Shown: one piece after another, positions 35,486 through 50,104 of the stretch
Layout of the letters: each line of letters starts with the position of its first letter
How positions within the stretch are numbered: the first letter of the stretch is position 1
NCBI GenBank assembly: GCA_037952775.1
Contig: JBANAY010000004.1
Location: forward strand, 10,540,001 to 10,604,000
DNA length: 64,000 nt
From: Clonostachys chloroleuca
Taxonomy: Eukaryota > Ascomycota > Sordariomycetes > Hypocreales > Bionectriaceae
Direction: 5' to 3'
The notes under the pieces: generated by a model
Databases searched by the model: none
Told to the model about the DNA's origin: nothing
What the model saw: only the letters and a program-made list of their open reading frames with translations
Position numbers and translations under genes: made by a program

Positions 35486-37177
35486 ATGCCTAAAGTCGCG
35501 GCGGGAAAGAGACAGCGGGCATTTCGCGCTAGGAGTAGATTCGGGTGCCAGACTTGCAAAAGTGTGACACTCAAAGCAGGAAATTTTGTTGGACACTCTC
35601 GGCTGACATGATATTAGTTCGGCACGTGAAGTGCGATGAGGCTCGTCCGGCGTGCAGACGATGCACGTCAACCCAGCGCGCCTGTGACGGCTATGTATCC
35701 AGCTCAATTATTAGCTCAACGCTGAGCCACACGTTGATAATCAGTACCAATCGTTCCGTCGGGGTTGAACCTTGTGCCCGATCGAAAAGATCATTCGACC
35801 TTTTTGCCCATAGAACTTGTCACCAACTTGCTGGGTTCTTCACGTCGCCGTTTTGGGAGAGATATATACTTCAAATAGCGCATCAAGAGCCAACAATTTG
35901 GCACATGATAGTTGCTATAGGTTCTCTTGATGAGCATCAAGCAGTTGATACAAGCGAGACCCGCATATTCGCACTTGAGCAGTACAATATTGCGATTAAA
36001 TCTTTGTTGAGGCTCTCAAGGGTACCTGAGAGTGGGCCAAGGCCTGATCTTTATCTTATTGCCAGTATATTGTTTACTTGCTTTGAAGTAGGCTGTTCCG
36101 GAGAACATTTGTTTTCAAATTATACTAACACCTTAGCTAGGATATGCAAGGCCACCACTCTGCTGCTGGGATGCATATACTTAGCGGCTCAAAGTTGATT
36201 GCAGAAGTTGGATCTGGTAAACATGCTAACAGGAAACAGCAAACTATGGGTAGGGAGCCTAATATGGGTGCCTACCTTACTAGTGAAGACTGCATAGCTT
36301 TCTTCGCCAGACTGAACGACGATGTTGCGATGGTAACTACCAATTGAACCTTTCAAATAAATAAGGAACATCGCTGATAGTACAAATATAGATAGCATAC
36401 CAATATAAGTCTAAACAATATCAAAAACTTCTCCACAACAATAAGAGGAAGGCCTTGATCTTCAAAAGCATTGAAGAGGCAAAAGACTTTTTCGACTGCG
36501 GACGATGGTTGTTCATAGGCGAGTGCTGTGAGCATATGACCACAATACAAGATCGCACTGCTTATCTCACGGAGTTACTAGCGGCTTTCTTGACAAGTCT
36601 TGATGCTCTGGTAGAGAGGATGGTTCCCAAATTAACAACACAAGACCAGACTTCAGTCGCTGTCCTTCGATTACATACATTGCACGCGCAAGTCACTTTG
36701 CAAATCAGCGCTTCGGCCTCTACAGCCGAGTGTCCGGATAATGCATTACTTCCGAAGATGCGGCACATGGTGGAGCTTGGTCAGAGTATTGTGACTTATC
36801 TTTCAACCACCCTAAATACGGGGGCAAGATCGTTTTGTTTGGACATGGGATACGTCATACCACTGTTTACCGTAGCTAGCCAATGTCCAGATCGTAGCCT
36901 CCGCCGGGAGGCCATTCGCATACTCCGTTTCTTACCGCGCCAGGAAGGACTTTGGGACAGTTTGCTTGTGGCAAAGGCTGCTGAGAGGATTTTAGAGATT
37001 GAGGAGAACCTTGAAGTGCAACTTAGGGGATGTGCCGGGAAATTGATGGAGTCACAGCTCGGGCTTGCACCAAGCGTCTTGGAGATCAATAGTAATGGAG
37101 GGCGTCTGCGGTACATCTTCTCACAGGGGGATAATGACGTATCAGACATAATGGTGGAAGAATTGTTTACCTGGTAG
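35486..37177 (+). CDS. Zn2Cys6 fungal transcription factor, four exons, 507 aa
   Basis: Exons run 35486-35561, 35618-36087, 36141-36332 and 36392-37177, with introns of 56, 53 and 59 bp. The first intron interrupts the zinc cluster; splicing gives GCQTCKIRHVKCDEARPAC and then RRCTSTQRAC. The six Cys are at about 21, 24, 31, 38, 41 and 48. A basic run (GKRQRAFRARSR) precedes the cluster, typical of DNA-binding and nuclear import. The rest is a helical fungal regulator domain: FWERYILQIAHQEPTIWHMI, ILFTCFEDMQGHHSAAGMHI, then ARLNDDVAM. No break is visible. It sits next to and divergent from the TAP-like peptidase and is the only regulator in the window. Its targets are unknown. Confidence 0.9.
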
Positions 37178-37738
37178 GCAACTGGTAGAGAAGGACTAGA
37201 AACCAGTTTGTCCTAAATATAGATCAATATGTATGAGGCAGGAACTTTACAACCAACGGGATATTGTTTGTCCTTTGCTTAATTACATGTTGGATCTAAA
37301 TTGAGGCTACATAAACTAGATCTTAGCATCATACGTACAATGTATGCCCTGAGACCAGACACCTATTTTGCACGCTCACTTGCGTTTAAGTTCAATCTAC
37401 ATACTTCGAAGAGCCTGGCACCTGTTGCAGAAGGGCTCCTACTACCCCGCACAAAGTCAGCTAGCTTTAGAAGACTACTCTCCCTCTTACTTATTCTAGT
37501 TCCCCCCGCTAGGTTAAATTAACCTTAAGGATAGTAATACTTATATAGATATATTATCTATATAACTTGGAATCTAGATATATATAAACTTTAAACCCTA
37601 AAATAAATATATTAAATCTAGTTCAAAGATATATAAACAGACTAAGAATCCGGAGTATAGTAAAGGCTAAAAGATAGCGCTATTAGTTATAGCCTACTTT
37701 AGATTAATTAGAACTTGATTTTATATGCCTAGCTACAT
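37178..37738. other. 3' flank grading into RIP-degraded DNA
   Basis: From about 37500 the sequence becomes TpA-rich with no coding frame, marking the edge of the large transposon island. Confidence 0.5.
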
Positions 37739-38116
37739 TGTTACGAATAACCCCTGCGTCACCCAACTGGGCCACCCTTAGTCATCACGCATGGTCACGT
37801 GCAGTTGAATAATATAGTTGATATCCCATATATCAACCATAACACCAGTCGATCACCAACGATATATTCCATATCGCACATATCATCTCAGTATATATAT
37901 ATATTTATTTTACTAGATAGAATACTCTCTCAGACAGTTATTAATAATATTATCTATATATCTATTATTACTAGCTCCATAATACTCGTATATTAACAGT
38001 GACTTATATTGCACAGCCTAAGACAACCTGATTGTGCTACTCAGAATGATACTCTGATTGGTTCAACCCCGACCTACCCTAGACCCCCGTCCAGTGTAAG
38101 TCATCCAACCGTCACA
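37739..38116 (+). mobile_element. Solo Gypsy LTR, variant D, target duplication TACAT
   Basis: 378 bp from TGTTACGAATAACCCC to CCAACCGTCACA, flanked on both sides by TACAT (37734-37738 and 38117-38121). The right 240 bp are the shared R-U5 part of the family. The left U3 part (gcgtcacccaactgggcc...) is unlike variants A, B and C. Orientation matches the solo LTR at 7688. It is lightly RIP-mutated compared with the elements that follow. Confidence 0.85.
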
Positions 38117-38467
38117 TACATTAAGCCTTCTGCAACCACACAGGAGGATCTCCTGTACTCTTCCCTGTAACTGCAGTATCAGTATATATTTCTAGGCTCT
38201 TAAAGCAGAATTGTCTTCCCGTAAGGCCTGGCCTGTAATATATGTACTTGCCTGATAGCTCCTTAAAGCTAAGCTCAACCCTCTCAAAGGGCAGCCTGCC
38301 TCAGTATACAGCCTCTAGTATAGGGGCCTCAGGTATTAGATAAACTATATAGAATATAGTAGTACTTAAAGCTCTTATAAAAGGTATAGAAAAGGCTTTA
38401 AAATCAGTAGTAGAGAGCTTACTAGTCTTAAGCCTAGTAATAACTAGAATATAAGTATATATAATTA
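38117..38467. repeat. RIP-degraded sequence between two LTRs
   Basis: AT-rich and TpA-rich, with scattered GC-bearing words (ggcctggcctgtaat). No frame or known repeat is recognised. It is the pre-existing DNA into which the outer Gypsy element inserted. Confidence 0.45.
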
Positions 38468-38842
38468 TATAACGGTTAGTTAACTTGCACTGGACAGAGT
38501 CTAGGGTAGGTCGGGTTTAAACTAATCAGAGTATTATTCTGAGTAGTATAATCAGATTATCTTAGGCTGTATAATATAAGTTACTATTAATATATAAGTA
38601 TTATAGAGCTAGTAATAATAGATATATAGATAATATTATTAATAACTATCTAAAAGAGTATTCTATCTAGTAAAATAAATATATATATATACTAAAGGCT
38701 TATAATAGCTTACTAGTAATCTAGAGTAAGTTTATCTAAGGATTATTTAGGCTTACTAGTAATTTAAAGTAATTTATCTCCTATTAGTAAGAAAAGTAGA
38801 GTATACTATATAATATAGTAGATATATACTTTATTTATAATA
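38468..38842 (-). repeat. 3' LTR of the outer Gypsy element, variant B
   Basis: RIP-mutated counterpart of the solo LTR at 7688-8063: TGTGACGGTTGG has become TATAACGGTTAG and the other end reads TTTATAATA. Pairs with 58266-58640. Confidence 0.85.
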
Positions 38843-41800
38843 TATTACTCCCTCCCTATTAGTTTTATTCTTAAAACTAGTTTTTATAACTAATACTTAG
38901 TATATAATTTCTTTATTCTTAATTATTCTATATATTACTAACTATATTATAATCTTTATCTAAGAAATTATAGTAGTATAAATATCTTATATTCCTAATT
39001 AAAGAGATAGATATTAAAACTATATCTTACTTAAATTATTTTAAGTATAAGAAAGTATATTATATAATTAAAACTTTCTCTTATTATAATAAGTATATAA
39101 AGCTAGATTAATCTTATAATAGTATTAAGATAGTATTTTAATATATATAATTTTATTCCTTATATTTCTAATTCCTACTAATTATATATAGTAAAATATT
39201 CAGTTACTAAAGAGCAGTATTTAGAGAATAAATTAGCTTTATCTAAGCTAGCTCTCTAGAAAGCTCTAGTAAAGGTTTCTTATCTTTATTACTAGTATTA
39301 GATAGCTTAGGAGAAATCCTAGTATTTATTTTATTATAGGATATATAATTTAGATAAACAGAATAGTATTTATACTTAGGAGGAGATAATTTTAGAGAAG
39401 TAATAGACTATTAGTATAGTATAATCTCTTAGTACTATAGGGATTATTAATTAGATTTTAATTCTTTCTAATTTTTCTAATCCTTCTTTCTTCCCTAATA
39501 TTATTAATAGAACTATTAGATAAGCTTCTAGTAGTTCTTTAGATATTTAGTAGGTTCCTAGGTATTATTATTATTAGTATATTCTTTCTATTTAATAAAG
39601 TAGAATATTTATCTATTTCTAATCTCTTTCTTTAGTATTTTTTCTAGCTTATATTCTTCTTTATAGATCTTAATTAGATAATCTTAGTTTAGAGTATTTT
39701 CTAATATTTTTTTAAATAATAAGATATAAAAAACTAGATAGATATATATTATATCTAGTAGTAAAAGTTTATAATTAGTATCTAATTTTTTATTCTTAAT
39801 TTTAAATAGTCTAAATTTTTTATAATTTAATTTATTACTTAGCTATATTATTATAATATTTTTATAAAGTAAATAGATTTTATTTTTCTTCTTTAAGATT
39901 AGTTCTTTTAATCTTATTTTATTATAGTATTTTTTTATTCTTTCTTAAATAAATTCTAATTTTATCTTTATTTTTATATATAATAAGTATAGTATTTCTT
40001 TTATAAGTATAGTAATAAGTATATCTAGTTTATTAAGTATTTATTAGTTTTAGAATTTTAATTTATAACTATAGTTTATATATATAAGTATAAGCTAGAT
40101 AGATTCTTATACTAAACTATTATATATAATCTGAGCTATAAATAATAGTTATACCTAATTATTTTATTTATAATTAATATATATTTATAAGTATTATTCT
40201 AATATTTAGTTTAAATATTCTATTTATTTATTACTCTAAAGATAGTAAGCTATTAAAAGCTTATATTTAGTACCTATTTATACTATAAGTAATTATTAAA
40301 ATTTAGAGGTAAAAATTATTCCTCTATCTAAGATTATCTCTTTAAGTAGTCTATAGTAATTAATTATATATTATAGGAATTAATATATAAGGTCTTCTAT
40401 AGAGCTTACTTTCTTATATAGAATAAAATATCTATACTTTATAAGTCTATTAATAATAACTAAGATACTATTATATTATATTTCTATTATAGGTTCTATT
40501 AATAATAGTAGCTTAATAATATAGTTAAAGAATATTAATTATTATAGTTATTCTAATACTAAGACTAGTTTAAGTTCTCTATATAGTTTATATCTTATAG
40601 ATTTAATTTATATATAAGTATTATATTCTAAAACTATAGTTTATATATCTTTTTATAGACTAAAGTAGTTATAATATTATTTTATTCTATTAAATATCTT
40701 CTTAACTTCTTAATATTCTAAGAGTAAGTATTTATAGATTTCCTTAATAAGTACTATTTTTATATTTTATTATAGTATCTTTATATTTAGTATAATATCT
40801 ATCTGGATTTTAATATATACTATTTCCTTTAGTATAATATCTAAGGTTTTCTATACTAAGTATTTTTTACTATTTATAGTAAATAGTTATTTATTTATTT
40901 TAGGAACTACCTATTTATATTCAGATTTCTAGCTAAGAGTATTAGCTCTTCTATTTTCTAATCCTTTTTAATATATAATTTTATAGTTAAACTTAGATAA
41001 GTATTTAGTATAGTATATTTATCTTCTATTAAGTTATTAAGTTATAGTAAAATACTGAATATTTTTATAATCTATATATACTTTAACCTTATATTATATT
41101 CCTAGATAGTAGTATTTAAATTCTTTAAATATATATATTATAGCTATAAATTCTTTATTATAGATAGAGTAGTTAAGTTCTATACTGTATAGTTTCTTTA
41201 AGTAGAATATTATAGGGTATAATCTTTCTTTATTATCCTTTTAGCTAATTTATATACTAATTATAAAATCTAAAGTATTAGTTTTAAGTTCTATTTCCTT
41301 ATTTAGATTAAATATCTATAGTATAGGTTTATTAGTTATATAGAGTTTAATATTAGTAAATACTTATTAATATTTTAAGTTCTATTAAAATTTCTTTTCT
41401 TTCTTTATTAGATTATATAATAGTATAGTAATCTTTCTATAGTTTTTAATAAATTATTAGTAGTAATTAGTAAATTTAAGGAAAGCTTATACTTTCTTAA
41501 TATTTATTAGTTCTTTCTATTTAGAAACTATAGTAATTATACTTTTTTCTATTTATATTTTATTAGGTTAAATAGTATATTCTAGGAAGTTAACTTCTTT
41601 AATATAAAACTAACTTTTTTTAAGTTCTATTAGAAGATTTATATTTTTTAGTTTCTTTAGAACTTTATATATATATTCCTTATATATATCTAGATTATCT
41701 AAGAATATTAAAATATTATTAAGATATATAACTATAAAGATATTAAGATACTCTTAGAGTATTTAATTAATTATTTATTAGAATATTATAAATATATTTA

Positions 41801-42166
41801 TTAGTCTGAAGGGTATAATAAAATACTTATATAAGCTAAACTTTATTTTAAATATTATTTTCTATTTATCTTTTTCTTTTATTTATATTAAGTTATAAGC
41901 TCCCTTTAGATCTAGTATAGTAAACTACTATTTACTTTATAATTAGTCTCTAAGTTCTATAATTAGTAGTAAGAGTATCCTGTTTTTATATATAATCTTA
42001 TTTAGCTAGTAATAGTTAATAACTAAACAGAGTTTACTATTCTTTTTAAGTATAAATATTATAGAGTATTTTATAGATAAAGTTAATAACTATATATAGC
42101 TTTTTACTAATATATTATTAATATATTTATAGAGTATTTATAACTAAAGTTCTATAAGATTATAGA

Positions 42167-42266
42167 NNNNNNNNNNNNNNNNNNNNNNNNNNNNNNNNNN
42201 NNNNNNNNNNNNNNNNNNNNNNNNNNNNNNNNNNNNNNNNNNNNNNNNNNNNNNNNNNNNNNNNNN
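42167..42266. other. Assembly gap (100 N)
   Basis: Exactly 100 N, the conventional length for a gap of unknown size. It falls where the outer Gypsy element meets the left LTR of the inner one, so the left junction of the inner insertion cannot be seen. Confidence 0.99.
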
Positions 42267-45200
42267 ATCTAGCGAAATAAATATATATATATACTAAGAT
42301 AATATAAATAATATAGAATATATTATTAGTAATTAACTAGTACTATAGTTAATATATAGGATATTAACTATATTATTTAACTATATATAACTATATATAA
42401 TAACTAAAGATAGTCCTATTAGATAATATAGGGGTTATTTATAATATAATACCCCCTCCTATTAGTTTTATCCTTAAGACTATATTTAGTAGCCTAGTTA
42501 GTATATTATCTAACTTTCTTCCTTTATTATTTATACTAATACTATATTATCTAATTATATTTTAAAAATAAAAGTATTAAAAACTAAGTTATCTATAATT
42601 TATAGGAATACTCTCCTTTTTACTATTCTAAATAATCCTTCTATTATACTAGTATATTCTTACTATAAGAGCTAAAGTAAGTATTCTTACTAGGTATCTC
42701 CTTCAGATTCCTCTTATTATATAGAATATATATTATATAGTTAATTATACTATAATATTTAAGGGTTATCTATATAGCAGATCTATTATATTAGGGTCTA
42801 TTATTAGTAGGCTGAAGAGGAGCTAGATATAGCAGAGGAGGAATTAGAATATATAAGTACTAAAGTATAGTATTTATATAAATAAAAGAAAATATAGCTT
42901 AATAAGATAATATAAGTAGTATCTTATAGTATTAATAGTATTAAAAAGTTAGAGTAAGTAGAATAAGAGGAAGCAGAGGAGGTAGCCTATAAAGTAGCTT
43001 CTTCTTTAGTAATTACTTCTTTATCTGAGTTTATATTTTCAGAGATTAAGATTAATCCAGTATTTCTTTAAGAGGGTATAGAATTATCCCCTTCTTAGTT
43101 TATTAGGATAAGTATTTCCAGGCCTAGTAATACTATTAGATAAGCTTCTAATAGTTCTTTAGATATTTAGTAAATTCCTAGGTATTATTCTTATTAGTAT
43201 ATCCCTTCTATTTAATAAAGTAGAATATTTATTTATTTCTAACTTCTTTCTTTAGTATTTTTTCTAATTTATATTCTTCTTTATAGACTTTAATTAGATA
43301 GTCTTAATCTAGAGTATTTTCTAGTACTTTTTTAAATAGTAAGATATAAAAAACAAGGTAGATATATATTATATCTAGTAGTAATAGTTTATAGTTAGTA
43401 TCTAATTTTTTATTTAGGATTTTAAATAGTTCTAACTTTTTATAGTCTAATTTATTACTTAGTTATATTATTATAATATTTTTATAAAGTAAATAAACTT
43501 TATCTCTCTCTTTTAAAATTAGTCTCTTTAATTTTATTTTATTATAATATTTCTTTATTCTTTTTTAAATAAATTCTAATTCTATCTTTATTTCTATATA
43601 TAATAAATATAATATTTCTTTTATAAATATAATAGTAGATATATTTAGTTTATTAAGTATTTATTAGTTCTAGAATTCTAATTTATAACTATAGTTTATA
43701 TATATAGGTATAAGCTAAATAGATTCTTATACTAAACTATTATATATAATCTGAACTATAAATAATAGTTATACCTAATTATCTTATTTATAATTAATAT
43801 ATACTTATAAGTATTATTTTAATATCTAATTTAAATATTTTATTTATCTATTACTCTAGGGGTAGTAAGCTATTAAAAGCTTATACTTAGTTCTTATTTA
43901 TACTATAAGTAATTACTAAAATTTAGAAGTAAAAGTTATTTCTCTATTTAAGATTATTTCTCTAGATAGTCTATAGTAGCTAATTATATATTATAGGAAT
44001 TAGTATATAAAGTCTTCTATAGAGCTTACTTCCTTATATAGAATAAAATATCTATACTTTATAAATCTATTAATAATAACTAGAATACTATTATACTATA
44101 CTTCTATTATAGGTTCTATTAATAATAGTAATTTAATAATATAATTAAAAGATATTAATTACTATAATTATTCTAATACTATAACTAGCTTAAGTTCTCT
44201 ATATAGTTTATATCTTATAGATTTAATTTATATATAAGTATTATATTCTGAAACTATAGTTTATATATCTTTTTATAGACTAGGGTAATTATAATATTAT
44301 CTTATCCTATTAAATATTTTCTTAACTTCTTAATATTCTAAGAGTAGGTATTTATAGATTTCTTTAATAAGTACTATTCTTATATTTTATTATAATATTT
44401 TTATATCTAATATAGCTTCTATCTAGACTTTAGTATATACTATTTCTCTTAGTATAGTACCTAAAGTTTATTATACTAAATATCCTTTATTATTTATTAA
44501 AAATAGTTATTTATTAGTTTTTAGAATTATTTATTTATACTTAGGTTTCTAACTAAGAGTATTAGTTTATCTATTTTCTAATCCTTTTTAATATATAATT
44601 TTATAGTTAAACTTAGATAAGTATTTAGTATATTTATTATCTATTAAGTTATTAAGTTATAATAAAGTACTGAATATTCTTATAGTCTATATATATCTTA
44701 ACCTTATATTATATTCCTAGGCAGTAGTACTTGAATTCTTCGAATATATATATTATAGCTATAAATTCCTTATTATAGATAGGGTAGTTAAGTTCTATAC
44801 TGTATAGTTTCTTCAAGTAGAATACTACAGGGTATAGTCTCCCTTTATTATCCCTTTAGCTAACTTATATACTAATTATAAAATCTAAAGTATTAGTTTT
44901 AAGTTCTACTTCTTTATTCAGATTAAATATCTGTAGTATAGGTTTATAGGTTATATAATTCTTAATATTATTAAATATATCTTAATATTTTAAATTCTAT
45001 TAAAATTCTTTTTCTTTCTTTATTAGATTATATAGTAGTATAGCGATCTTTCTATAGTCTTTAATAAATTATTAATAGTAATTAGTAAATCTAAGAAAGG
45101 TTTATACTTCCTTAATATTTATTAGTTCCTCCTATTTAGAAACTATAGTAATTTTACTTTTTTCTATCTATATTTTATTAGGTTAAATAGTATATCCTAG

Positions 45201-48200
45201 GAAGTTAACTTCTTTAATATAAAACTAACTTTTCTTAGGTTCTACTAGGAGATTTATATCTTCTAGTTTCTTTAGAACCTTATATATATATTCCTTATAT
45301 ATATCTAGATTATTTAAGAATATTAAAATATTATTAAGGTATATAATTATAAAGATATTAAGATACTCCTAGAGTACTTAATTAATTATTTATTAGAATA
45401 TTATAGATATATTTATTAGTCTGAAGGGTATAATAAGATACTTATATAAGCTAAACTTTATTCTAAATACTATTTTCTATTTATCTCCTTCTTTTATTTA
45501 TATTAAGTTATAAGCTCCCTTCAGATCTAGTATAGTAAACTACTATTTACTCTATAATTAGTCTCTGAGTTCTATAATTAGTAATAAGGATATTCTATCT
45601 TTATATATAATCTTATTTAGTTATTAATAGTTAATAACTAAATAGAGTTTACTATTCTTTTTAGATATAAATATTATAGGGTATCCTATAGATAAAGTTA
45701 ATAACTATATATAGCCTTTTACTAATATATTATTAATATATTTACAGAGTATTTATAACTGAGGTTCTATAAGATTATAGAGTTTATAGAAGACTAGTTC
45801 TCCTCTATTAATAATAGAGATTTTATAATCCTATTAGCTATACTATAGTAATCCGGTTTCCAGGGTTTCCTTAAATAGCTTATTATATTTCTAGTATTCC
45901 TTTAGAATATAGTTTAGTTTTCCCCTTTTAAGGTATTCCTCTTTATCTTTTTATAGTTATTCTTTTCTTACTTACTTATACTATAGATTAAACTTAATAT
46001 TATAGTTATATTTTTATTAATTTATTATATATATCTAATTAATAAAATCTATTTCTGGGAGTTATTCTAATTTTTATATCTAGTCTAAGATTTATTTTAT
46101 TTAGTATAATTCTTAATAGGATAGATTCTTTAGTATACTAGGTTATAGTACTATTAAGGCTATAATTACTATATCTACTTATTATTATAAGTTATTATTT
46201 TAGTTTTTTATAGTAGTACTTCCAGTTATTAAGGAATTATTATATTCTTCTAATATCTACTGAAATTTCAATTTCTATTAATCCTGATATAAGTTTATAA
46301 GAGTATCCCTCTACTCTATACAGCTAGTAAACTAGTCTATTAGTAAGTTCGCTTCTTATAGCTATAGTAATCCTAATATAATATTATAGGAATTTAATAG
46401 TACTAAATTATATATAATATTAAATTCTTTCCCTTGGATTTTAGTTATAAGGTAATTAGTCTTAGAGTTAATAATTCTATTATTATACTTAAATAATATT
46501 CTATTCAGAGTTATAATATTATAGAACTTCTTCTTTATCCTCTATAGTAAGCAGAGTTAGTTAATTACTACTAGTAAGATATAATTATATAATACTTTAT
46601 AGTCTATCTATACTATAAGCTAGTATCCCTTAATCTTAATATCTATAATAATATTAATTGAATTTCCTCCCTTAATAGCTCCTAGGGTCTTCTAATTTAA
46701 TATTATTTTACTATACTATAGCCCTATTATAGATAGTCTGTATTATTTTTTATCTAATTAACTTATTATTTAAGCTATTCTTATTCTTCTTTATTCTTAA
46801 GTACCTATTTTAAGATATCTATAAGGGTTCTTAGTTTATCTATAGAACTAGGGATAAATTATTTATATTTCTTTTTCTAGTTATTTAATTTACTATTTAT
46901 TATAGATATTCTATTATTAGAGTAAGCTTTATTTTATTCTTTTTTATTAGTAGAGGTAATTTCTTATTCCTCTGTATTACTACTTTCTCTACTATCTATT
47001 AGAGATAGTATACCTTATTTACAGTATTATCTTATTTCTTCTTCCTATAGTTAGTACTATTAAAGATATATTTTAGTAGAGTTTATATTATTATTACTAT
47101 ATTTAGCTAGTTCTAGTACTATTATTTTAGCTTTCAGATAGTTCCTATACTTTCAGTTATAGTATTATTCAATTTAACTATTATATTTAGCTATTACTTA
47201 ATCTTTAAAGTCCTTATTCTTATATTATAATTTAATTTTAGCTCTTTTATAAACCTTATATCTTAGTTCAGTATATAATTCTGCTGGTAGTTTACTATAG
47301 GTATATTCTTTAGAGTATTTTTCTAAATCTTCCTTAAAAATAGTATATTATTTTATACCCTATTATTAGTATATAAATTATTATATCTATTCTATAGTAT
47401 ATTTATTAGATATTCTTCTATTAGGATATAGAAAGAAATTATTCTTAGCTTTCTCTATTTAATATACTTAGTACTAATTATTATAATAGATTATCTATAA
47501 TTCCAGAGGGTAGTTATATATCTATATTATCTTTATACAGATTAGTATTTTATATATACTATTACCGAGCTATATAGTACTAATAGTATTATTTCTAAAA
47601 ATAACTAGTTCTTCTAATATATCTGGATATTATTCCTATATCCTCTCTTAATAATATATATAGAGTTTACTATATTCAGCTTTAATTTCTATCCTTATCT
47701 ACTAATATTATTCTTTCTTAATAGAGTTCTATAGAATAACTCTATTAGTATAGTAGAATATATATTTATATTTAGTAGGTAGTTTAAATCCTAGGACTTA
47801 TTCCCCCTATTTAAGCTTTTTCTTAAGCTCTTAGAAGATCTATTAGATTTCTTCTTATTATTTCTTAGCTATACTGAGTTTTATATATTCCTCAGGTTTT
47901 AGTATTTCTTAGAAAATAGATATATCTCTTAGAGGGTATATAGGAATTATAATAGTTATAGGGGTTTTTTCCTAGTTGATCTTATATATTATTCCTAAAA
48001 CTTTAGTACTAGTTTTCCTAATTACTCCTAATTACTTCTTACTATCCTTAGTAGGTTTCTAATCTTTCTTCTTATCTTTCTTAGGTTCTAGATATTAAGG
48101 TAAAATATACCTAACCTTATTATAATTATAATATTTATATTTCTCTACAGCTCCTAGCTCTATAGGACCTGTATATATCCCAGAGACTGCAGTATATTAT

Positions 48201-49308
48201 TATTATAGTTTCCCAGTATTAGCAGAGTAATTCATTTTCTTACTATGAGTTTGCTACTAGTACTATCAGTTGTTAATTCTTATAACTATAGTTATATATT
48301 TATAAATACTTACTAGCCAGTCTTCCTTATAGAGTTCCTTTTATACTTCTTCCTTTAGCCTGTTAAAGTAATAAGATATAGCTTATTCCTTATCCTATCC
48401 AGTCTTAGCTAAGAGCTGGAGGTACCTAGTACTGAAAGTTATATATAATCCTTTTTAAGAGAGCAGATTAATATTATATTCTGCCTTATATTTCTTATCT
48501 TAGATTCTAAAGGTTTATTAAAGGATTTCTATAAAGTAGTTAAAACTTATTATAATATTAATAGTTTATTAGTCTCCTTATCCGCTAAGGTATCTCCTTA
48601 TAATAAGTTCGAACTAATTAAGTATACCTCCCTTAAGTTATAAGTAGGTATATATAACCTTTCTTTCTTCTATTCTAAGGGTAATAAGGAAGTAATTAAA
48701 GTATACTTAGAGTTAAATTATAAATCCTTAAAGTTAGTTCTGTATTCTATTAAATATCTCAGGTAGTAGTAGCTTAAGTAGTTATCCTAGCTCTCTTCCT
48801 TAAACAGCAGTTATAGCTTAAGCCTGGAGATTAGTATATATAGCAGCTTATTATACTATAAGGGCTATTATATTAGCTAACTCTTAGTAAGTATCTGCAA
48901 GGTATATATTAAGCTAGTTAACTTAGTCTTATAAGAGCTATATATCTTTAGTATAGTTATTATTATTACTACTATTATCACTATCCTTATCTATAGTATT
49001 ATCCCTGATAGTTAGAGCAGGTAGGTTATTATTAGCAGTAGGAGTATACTATTACTAGGCTTAGGGTACTATAGTAGTTATAATATCTTCTTTATTATTA
49101 TATAGTAATTAAGATAAGGTAATCAGCTGAATAAGAGTTATTAATATATAATAGTTAGATAACTTATACTAGACAGAGGTCTAAGGTAGGTCGGGGTTAA
49201 ACTAATCAGAGTAGTATTCTGAGTAGTATAATCAGGTTACCTTAGGCTGTATAATATAAGTTACTATTAATATATAAGTATTATAGAGCTAGTAATAATA
49301 GATATATA

Positions 49309-49497
49309 TATTGGAAGGCTTTTCCAAAGCGTACGCTATAGAGTAGATAGGTTAAAAGTAATTGATTGAGTTACTATCCTAGCTACAGAAGTAAACTGGT
49401 TATAAATACAGTTCCAGAGCGGTCCTAACTAAGCGAACCGCTCTGCTTCTAGCTTCCAGCCAGTAACTGCTAGTCAGTAGTATTTAGTATACTAATA
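49309..49497 (-). repeat. Copia 3' LTR (189 bp)
   Basis: Direct repeat of 56745-56933, differing mainly by transitions. Contains the GC-rich core ccagagcggtcctaactaag and an inverted pair agcggt/accgct. Confidence 0.9.
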
Positions 49498-50104
49498 TAG
49501 GCAGTCTTTTGTTTTCTCATTCTGTATAAATAGCCCTTATAATTATAGACCCTTTATAACCTCTATAAATATAAGAAATAAATATATATAATTCTAATTC
49601 CTTATATCTTTATTAAAAAGGTATACTATATATATTAGTCTGGATATATATATATTTTATTATTAGGTTTCCCTGCTTATTACTATAGTTACCCCTAGTA
49701 ATAAGTAATTATAGATATATACCCTACTTATATTAAACCCTATTCTATACTACTATAATATTCCTCTTTTCCTTTTCTATATAGCTGCCCTAGTATTATA
49801 TATATACCCTCTATAATAATTCTTATTACTTTAGATTAGAGTTTTATAGCTAACTGTTTTACAGGACAGTTATACTCTAATCCTCTTTTTATATATAGAG
49901 GTATATATACTCTGGGATATAGTTTTATAGCTAACCTTAGTAGTATATAGTTAAACTTTTAACTTACTATTTTCTTCTCTATAAGTAGTTACTCCCTCCT
50001 TATATATTTTAGAGCTAACTAAATATAGAGATATAATACCTTCCTCCTCCCCCTTTTATCTACTCCTCGGAGCCCCTCCCCTAAGCCTATAATACCGCTC
50101 TGCT

